Source: Chlorella sorokiniana (Eukaryota > Chlorophyta > Trebouxiophyceae > Chlorellales > Chlorellaceae). Taken from it: DNA of 64,000 nt. The stretch lies in assembly GCA_025917655.1 (NCBI GenBank), contig CP084612.1:868001-932000 (forward strand). The letters run 5' to 3'. Shown piece after piece: positions 58,301 through 64,000 of the stretch. Position 1 is the first letter of the stretch; each line of letters begins with the position of its first letter. The notes below the pieces were generated by a model. The model was given only the letters and a program-made list of their open reading frames with translations. It ran no database searches and was not told the DNA's origin. The position numbers and the translations under genes were made by a program.

Positions 58301-60292
58301 CCATGGCGGCGGCCAGCCCGCTTGTACGGCTTCACTGCCCTGGCCAGGCTCTCCCTTGTCTGTCCTGCCTCGTTCTCACCTGACTTGCGTGTTTTGGTGC
58401 TGTCACGCCGCCCGCTCGCAGCGTGGAGGCGCCCGCCTCCATCGCCCTGCCCTTTGGCACCTTTGAGCGCGTGCTGGCGGCGGAGTGTAACCGCGGCGTG
58501 GCGGCGGCTGTGGCCGCGGAGGAGCGGCAGGCGGTGAGGGGGCGCTGAGCTAGCGCCTTGCGGCGGCGCCGCCCCGCTGCCGTTCTGTGTTTTTCAGCCG
58601 CTCATCGCTCCACACCCGGCTGAGCGCCTGTGCCCGCGTCCCTCCGCCGCAGGCCGGCGCCGCCGCCGCTGCTGGCGAGGTGCCCGAGGCGCTGTCCTCC
58701 CTGCGCAGCCTGATCTCCGCCGACCTGCGCGCCCCGCCCGGCTTTGCCGACGCGGTGGCGGCGGCGGCGGCCGACGCCGGCCTCATCCCCTCCCCGGAGC
58801 AGTGGGCGGAGGGCAGCCCGGGCTGGGAGGCCGCCTGGGGGCCATCCGCCGCGTGTGGGCCAGCAAGTGGAACGACCGCGCGTGGCTGAGCCGCCGCGCG
58901 CAGGGCGTGCCCGACGGCGGTGAGCCGCCGCGCCTGGGTTGCGCCGCTGGCACTCGCTCGATGCGCACGTGTGGCTGCTGGCAATCGCGTGACGCGCACT
59001 TGCCGGGCACCCGGCTGCTCCCTCCCAGCATGCTCATCTGCTCTGCTGCCCCCCCCACAAACACACACACACATTTCTTCCGCCCCCTGTCCCCCTGTGC
59101 CTGTGCCAGACCTGTTCATGGCGGTGCTGCTGCAGCAGGTGGTGCCCGCCCAGTACGCGTTTGTGCTGCACACGGCAGACCCCCTCACAGGTGGGTGGGC
59201 TGGCTGCCCGGGGGCGGGCGTGCCTCCCGCAACTGTGCACCCTCTGCACGCTGGTGCAGCACCTCCCACAACCCGGCCCGCTGGTGTGGAGCCGTGCCAC
59301 TGCTGTCACCGACAACACCCCCGCTGCCGGCCCATCGGGGTTCCCCCTTTCCCCCACACACCACCCCACTCCCCCAAAAACACCGCCGCCCGCAGGCCAG
59401 CGCGGCGAGCTCCACGGCGAGGTGGTGGCGGGGATGGGTGAGGCGCTGGTGGGCAACTATCCCGGGCGCGCGCTGAGCTTCGCGGCGGGCGCGGGCGGCC
59501 AGCCCCGCCTGCTCTGCCTGCCCAGCAAGCGGGAGGGGCTGTACGCGGCCCCGGAGTGCCCCACCTCATTGCACGCTCCGATTCCAACGGTGGGGAGCGC
59601 GGGGGGGGCGCCCAGCCTGCTGCACTTGCTGGTGTTGCTTTGCAGCGTCCTCATCTGCCACGCTGCAGCTTGGATGTTGCTGCTGCGGGCAGGCTTGTGT
59701 GCCGTGTGCCCCTGCCACGGCAGCGCACTTCCTTCTGCAGCGTGGCAACCGCCCAGCCTGTGTGAGTGCGTGTTTACCTTGTACTTCCTGTTGTACCGCA
59801 GGCGAGGACCTGGAGGCGTTTGCGGGGCAGGGCTCTACGACAGCGTGCCCTTCCCGGGTGGGTGCCCCCGCTGCTGGTGCCGCTCCCCACCAGCGGCCCA
59901 TTCCTTGCTCCACCCTCCTTGCGCCGCTCCGCGCAGCTGCGGCTGCCCGTGCGCTGCACCGCCGCTGCTGCGCCGCAGTTCAGCGCTGGCCGGCCTGCCG
60001 GGTTTGCTCCTTACGCCAGGAGAGGCACGCTTGTATGTCAGCCCTGCCGCCAGCCCACCGCCTTGCTCCTGCTCGCTCCCTCCCCCGCAGCCCTGGAGCA
60101 CCGGGCCCTGGCCTACGCCGGCGAGCCCCTGCTGTGGCATCCCGAGCAGCGGCAGGCGTTGCTGCGTGAGCTGGCCGCCCTGGGCGCTGCGGTGGAGGAC
60201 GCGTTTGACGGCGTGCCGCAGGATGTGGAGGGGTGGCCGCCGCCGACGGCCGCCTCTTTGTGGTGCAGTCGCGGCCGCAGGGGCTGCCCTGA
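52319..60292 (+). CDS. Alpha-glucan water dikinase (GWD type)
   Basis: Starch-phosphorylating enzyme: transfers the beta-phosphate of ATP to glucosyl residues, making starch accessible to breakdown. Parts in order: one CBM45-like starch-binding module (VLSTSRYDERGITMHVVKR, PALVVHWAQNDWQLPPQ, RVVFVLKEGEEWHNSGGGDF); the helical region (MGFMFTWLRLSTMRQLDWYR, then FLEQWHQKLHTNTTPEDVTI and LWILKTTHSGADLDTSFAMA). The phosphohistidine domain is VVAVLTASPTDVLSHIAAIR, with the catalytic His codon at 57660-57662, followed by LLATCFDADE. The C-terminal ATP-binding domain has EFGPGLVGGKSANLAALRG, VVPAQYAFVLHTADPLTG, GEVVAGMGEALVGNYPGRAL, SDSNGEDLEAFAGQGLYDSV and FVVQSRPQGLP. TGA is at 60290-60292. One-base frame losses occur at 57677-57685 and 60228-60233. 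More than 20 exons. The start (MLSDLQAAADAAAAAAGRS) is provisional; the first CBM45 and a plastid transit peptide of land-plant GWD1 are not seen. Confidence 0.9.
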
Positions 60293-60816
60293 GCCGCGGG
60301 CTGCCCAGGCAGGGCATGGCGCGCCGCGGCGCGCGAGCAGCGGTCGGTGGGGCACGCTGGTGCTCGGCCGACGCGTGTACCTCCGTCGAGTGTACTCCTC
60401 ACGTGCTCCTGAACCAAGAACGGCGCCAGCTCGTGGTTTTCCTGCCCAGCAACACGTCCTGGGCCCTGTTGTACCCCCTCTGTACACCTGTCCTTCAGTC
60501 CTGTGACGCCTCTTCCCCCTCCCAATGCATGCTGCCTGCGAGAACCAGCCACACCTCTACGTCCAGTTGACATGAGCGACTGCCAGACAAGCGTGTAACC
60601 CTCACAAACACTCCCCACAAGTTGGAGGCGTCCAAGTCAGTGCCCAGTGCTTTAGTGTCCAGTGGCAGTTGCTGGACACTCGTGCTGGCTCCGGGCTTGG
60701 GCTTTCGTTTGGCGCTCGTCAGCGAGGTGGGATTCCATCACTGCATAGAAAAGGCCCAGCTTGTTTAGTTGTGCCAGCAGAGCCCCTGACCCCATGCTTA
60801 CCAGCTGTAAGCTTGA
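60293..60816. other. GWD 3' flank and mut-7-like gene promoter
   Basis: About 520 bases with the TGTAA signal at 60594-60598. The remaining 220 bases are upstream of the mut-7-like ATG; no element was assigned. Confidence 0.45.
60594..60598 (+). terminator. TGTAA poly(A) signal of GWD
   Basis: TGTAA about 300 bases after the GWD stop codon, the common green-algal polyadenylation signal. Confidence 0.5.
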
Positions 60817-63800
60817 ATGAGCAGCCAGCTGCCCGGGCCCTCGAGTGCCCTGCTGTTGCGCAGCGCGCCGACAACTGGAGGCGCCACTCTGCTCGACATG
60901 GCAAGCGGCCCGTCCCCACCGATCGCCCCAATCGCGTTTGCTGTCGAGGGACGTTCGCCACGGGCGGGAGGCGTGCTTGTGGGATACATGGCCACCCAGC
61001 CTCGCTCGTGGAGCCTCCCTCCCGAGGTTCCGGTGATTTCCGTCGAGCGGGAGGAACAGCTGGAGCAGCTCAGGTCTGCCGCGGCCGCCGCCGAGAAGGG
61101 AAGCGCGGGCACCCCGCTGCCGTCCGTTCCGCCGCCGACGGTCTGGGACATGTGTTGCCGGTCGGCTTGCCGCTCCCCTGCTGCAGAGACGTGCTGGCCG
61201 TGGCTGTTTGCTGCGCAATGGATGCCGAGTGGCCCCCGAGGAGACGCGCCTGGAGGGCCGCAACGGCGGGCCGCCGCATGCCACGCTGGTGCAGCTGGCG
61301 CTGTGGGTGCCGCCCGGCTGCCTGCTGCCTGGCGGCGGCGGCGGCTGCGGCGGCAGCGACCGCGCTGCCGGCGGGTGTTGCGTGCTGCTGCTGGACATGC
61401 TGGCCCTGCCGCAGGCGGCCGCCAAGCAGGCGCTGCAGGCGCTGTTCAGGTGCGGCTGGGCTCTCGGCCGACGGCCGGCTGGCTGACTGGGCGCCAGCAA
61501 GGCCACCAGCCCCGAGCCACCCAGCCGGCTGGGTGCCGCATCAACGTAGGCCCCGGACCCGCCCCAACGCTCGCAGGGCCAAGGGCTGCCTGAAGCTGGG
61601 GTTTGGACTGGTGCACGACTTGCGCGCTGTGGCCGCTGCGCTGGGGCCCGAGGGCGGCTCCTGCATCGCTGGTGCGCCGCCCTGCAGCCGGCCCCGCTTT
61701 CATCAGCGCTTTTTGCTGCCAGTTTTTCCTTTGGGTTTGTTCGAGAAGACCGCAAAAAACGCACTTGCCCCGGCAGCCCTTCCTGTTCTGTGCGCTGCCT
61801 TCTTGCGTACGTGCATGTCCACCGCCCCCTGTTTCCCCCTGCCCGCATGCGCTCGGCAGTTGTGGAGCCCGCCTGCGACGTGGGCAGCGTGCACCGCTTC
61901 TTGCGCCACCGCGGCGTGGCGGGGGCGAAGAGGGCGGTGGACCCGGGCCTCAGCGGCCTGGTGGAGGCGCAGCTGGGGTCTCCGCTGGACAAGACGCAGC
62001 AGTGCAGCGGCTGGGGGAGCGGCCGCTGACGCCCGCGCAGCGCGCGTACGCCGCCGCCGACGCCGCCTGCCTGCTGGGCCTGCTGGGCTCCCTGCTGGCG
62101 GCGGTGGGCCAGCCTGAGCAGTGGCCCATGGTGGAGGCCCCGGAAGGCGGTACCGCCGATGGCAGCGGCAACGACGACGGCAGCCCCGCAGATGCGGCGG
62201 CGGCGCCGCCGCACCGCGGGCGGCAGCCCTGCCGGCCGCGCCCGACGGGCAGCAGGCGGCGGAGGGCGGCCAGCCGGCGGGGGCGTCCCTGCTGGGGGTG
62301 CACCCTGCAGCAGCTGCGCGGCGCGGCGGCCGCCTGGGGCGTGCGCCTGGAGATCAGCGGGGAGCGGGCGGTGCGGCGCAGCAGCAGGCGGAGCGGCAAG
62401 GGGCGGCGGCAGCAGCGGCGGCGGCGGCGGCGGCGGCGCGGCGGGGCCCCTTCCCGCCGGCTGCTCCGGCTTCCCGGCAGCGGTGCCTTGGATGGACGAC
62501 CAGCGGCGGGTGAGCCAGCAGTGGCCAAAGGCTTGCTTGCACCTGAATGAGCGGCCCGGCTTCACCCCTCGCCTCGCCGCGGCGCGGCTGACGCCGCACC
62601 CAGCCGCCCGGCCCTCGCTGCTGCCCGCTGTGCCTGCCGTGCAGCTGACAGGCTCCCCCTGCTGCCCGCTGTGCGCGCTGTGCCCGCCGTGCAGCTGACG
62701 GGGCCCCGCGCTTTCTGGCCGACGTCATGGCCGAGGGGCTGGCCCGCCAGCTGCGCCTGTGCGGCTACGACTGCGAGTCGCTGCAGGCCAGCATGGAGAG
62801 GGCGCCCCGCCACGCGGTGTACAGGTGCGCGCGTGCGTGTGAGTGCGCTATTGCGGGTGTGTGTGGAAGAAGGGGGCGCACGAGTGCGACCGTTGCGGGC
62901 TGCGCATGCTGCCGATGCTGCCAGGCTGCTTTGACCGAGACCGATCCCGCCCGCCTCCCTCGCCTCCCTGCCGCACCCTCCCACCCCAACACCGCCCGCA
63001 TCCCACCCCACCCCACCCCGCTCCCGCCTGCCCGCCCTGCCCGGCCGCAGGGCGATGGTGGAGCGCGGCGAGGGGAGGGGCGCGTGGTGCTGACGAGCGA
63101 CCGCTGCTTCGTGGGGGCCGCCCACACGCACCACGCCTTCCTGGTCACCGCCGGCACCAAGCGGCTGCAGCTGGGGAGGTGCTGGGGGCCTTTGGGCTGC
63201 GGGTGGACCGCGAGGACCTGCTGAGCAGGCAAGGGCTCGCCTTTGTGCGGCTCTCCTTTGGTTTGGTGTGGCAGGGGAGGGAGGGTGCCAGTCTGTTGTT
63301 GGTTCTTTGGTTGCGGGGGTCGGGTGCTAGCAGGCAGTGGCTGTGCGTGCTAGGGGGCCGTGCCCTGCCCCCCCACCCCACCCCACCCCACCCCACCCAC
63401 AACCCAACTCCACCCACACCTTCGTTGCAGGTGCGCACGCTGCAACGGCACCTTCCTGCCGGATCCGGTGCCGCCGGGGGCGCTGCCCGAGGGCCACGGG
63501 GTACCGCCCGCATCCTGGCCAGGCACACCGAGTTCTGGCTGTGCGGGCGATGCGGGTGCGTGCCTGTGCGGCAGAGGTCGGGCGAGCGTGGGTGTTTGGC
63601 GGGTGGGCATGTGCGCTGGGCGAGCGAGCGGGCTAGCAAAGCAGGGGCACGTGGCACACAGACGGGCCCCGCACAGCGACATGGTTGTTCCTCCGCACAC
63701 TGTGCGCCCGCCCAGGCTTGCTGCGTGACACTGGGCCCCCCCGCCCCGCTGCCGCAGCGCCGTCTACTGGCAGGGCTTCCAGTACGCGAGGGCCATGCGC

Positions 63801-63881
63801 AAGATGGGCGACCTGCTGGCGCAGCTGAGCCTGGGCGGAGGGACGGCGGCTGGTGCGGCGCTGGCTGGCGTCGCCAACTGA
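60817..63881 (+). CDS. Mut-7/EXD3-like 3'-5' exonuclease with Mut7-C domain
   Basis: Two-domain nuclease. The ATG at 60817 begins MSSQLPGPSSALLLRSAPTT. The DEDDy exonuclease domain has DAEW (first D and E), HATLVQLALWVPPGC, CVLLLDMLALPQAAAKQALQ, LVHDLRAVAAALG (second D), then CDVGSVHRFL. It continues LTPAQRAYAAADAACLLGLL, with the Y-x3-D motif. A Gly/Ala/Arg-rich linker follows (about 62130-62560). The Mut7-C (PIN-like RNase) domain reads FLADVMAEGLARQLRLCGYD, GRVVLTSDRCFVGAAHTHHA and FGLRVDREDLLSRCARCNGT, where the first CxxC starts; the second is FWLCGRCGAVYWQGFQYA. It ends AAGAALAGVAN, TGA 63879-63881. This matches EXD3/mut-7-type proteins implicated in small-RNA metabolism. One base of frame is lost at the C run 61233-61237 right after DAEW. 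About nine exons. Confidence 0.88.
62626..62703. repeat. Duplicated 3' splice-site region in mut-7-like gene
   Basis: The segment ending GTGCAGCTGAC occurs twice (ends at about 62649 and 62700), each preceded by a CCCGCTGTG-type stretch. Only the second copy fits the next exon, which begins CTGACGGGGCCCCGCGCTTT. Confidence 0.6.
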
Positions 63882-64000
63882 GCCCCTGCCCTGCGCTGCT
63901 CGCGCGCCCCCACCCAGCTGCCACGTGTGAACAACTTGGCGCTGAGGCTGCATTGCTGAGCTGTGCCGCTGCACGGGCATTTACAACAGGGGCACGAGCA
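63882..64000. other. 3' flank of mut-7-like gene
   Basis: About 120 bases. TTACA at 63981-63985 would be a TGTAA signal for a minus-strand gene entering from the right, but nothing in the window confirms such a gene. Confidence 0.35.

Overview
The window looks like nuclear DNA of a green alga, most likely a Chlorella-like trebouxiophyte. It is very GC-rich. Nearly every gene is cut into short exons by GT-AG introns of about 60-400 bp. The gene content is plant/algal: MGDG synthase, alpha-glucan water dikinase, an SBP-box transcription factor and an ACX-type acyl-CoA oxidase. Several genes have a TGTAA-type poly(A) signal, as is usual in green algae. The lineage assignment is inference; no marker in the window decides it.

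Layout, left to right (strand in brackets): eIF2B beta 5' part (-, runs off the left edge); splicing factor PRP18 (-); acyl-CoA oxidase with a PTS2-like N-terminus (-); SBP-box transcription factor (-); a stray copy of the 3' end of a DNAJC17-like gene; a short-chain dehydrogenase (+); the full DNAJC17-like J-domain/RRM gene (-); a coiled-coil gene (+); a sperm-tail PG-rich (STPG/SHIPPO) repeat gene (-); a GH85 endo-beta-N-acetylglucosaminidase (-); a very low-complexity Ala/Pro/Gln-rich gene (+); the histone N-alpha-acetyltransferase NAA40/NatD (-); a small conserved gene of unknown function (-); MGDG synthase (+); two tandem FUSC-like membrane-protein genes (+, +); ARL2 (+); a GWD-type glucan water dikinase (+); and a mut-7/EXD3-like 3'-5' exonuclease (+). 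The genes are mostly unrelated housekeeping genes and form no operon-like system.

The most striking structure is a roughly 6 kb tandem duplication at 38.6-50.7 kb. Each unit carries a whole FUSC-like gene plus the 5' end of ARL2. Only the right-hand ARL2 is complete; the left one is a broken fragment. The last 2.1 kb of the two units is nearly identical, introns included, while the 5' parts have diverged. This points to gene conversion or a repeated recent exchange.

A second window-wide pattern is that conserved exons (ARL2, GWD, MGDG synthase, ENGase, ACX, mut-7) repeatedly lose frame by one base at short G or C runs inside invariant motifs. In ARL2 the five exons sum to one base short of 185 codons. 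This is better explained by missing bases in the assembly than by pseudogenes. For this reason exon borders below are approximate unless a donor or acceptor is named.
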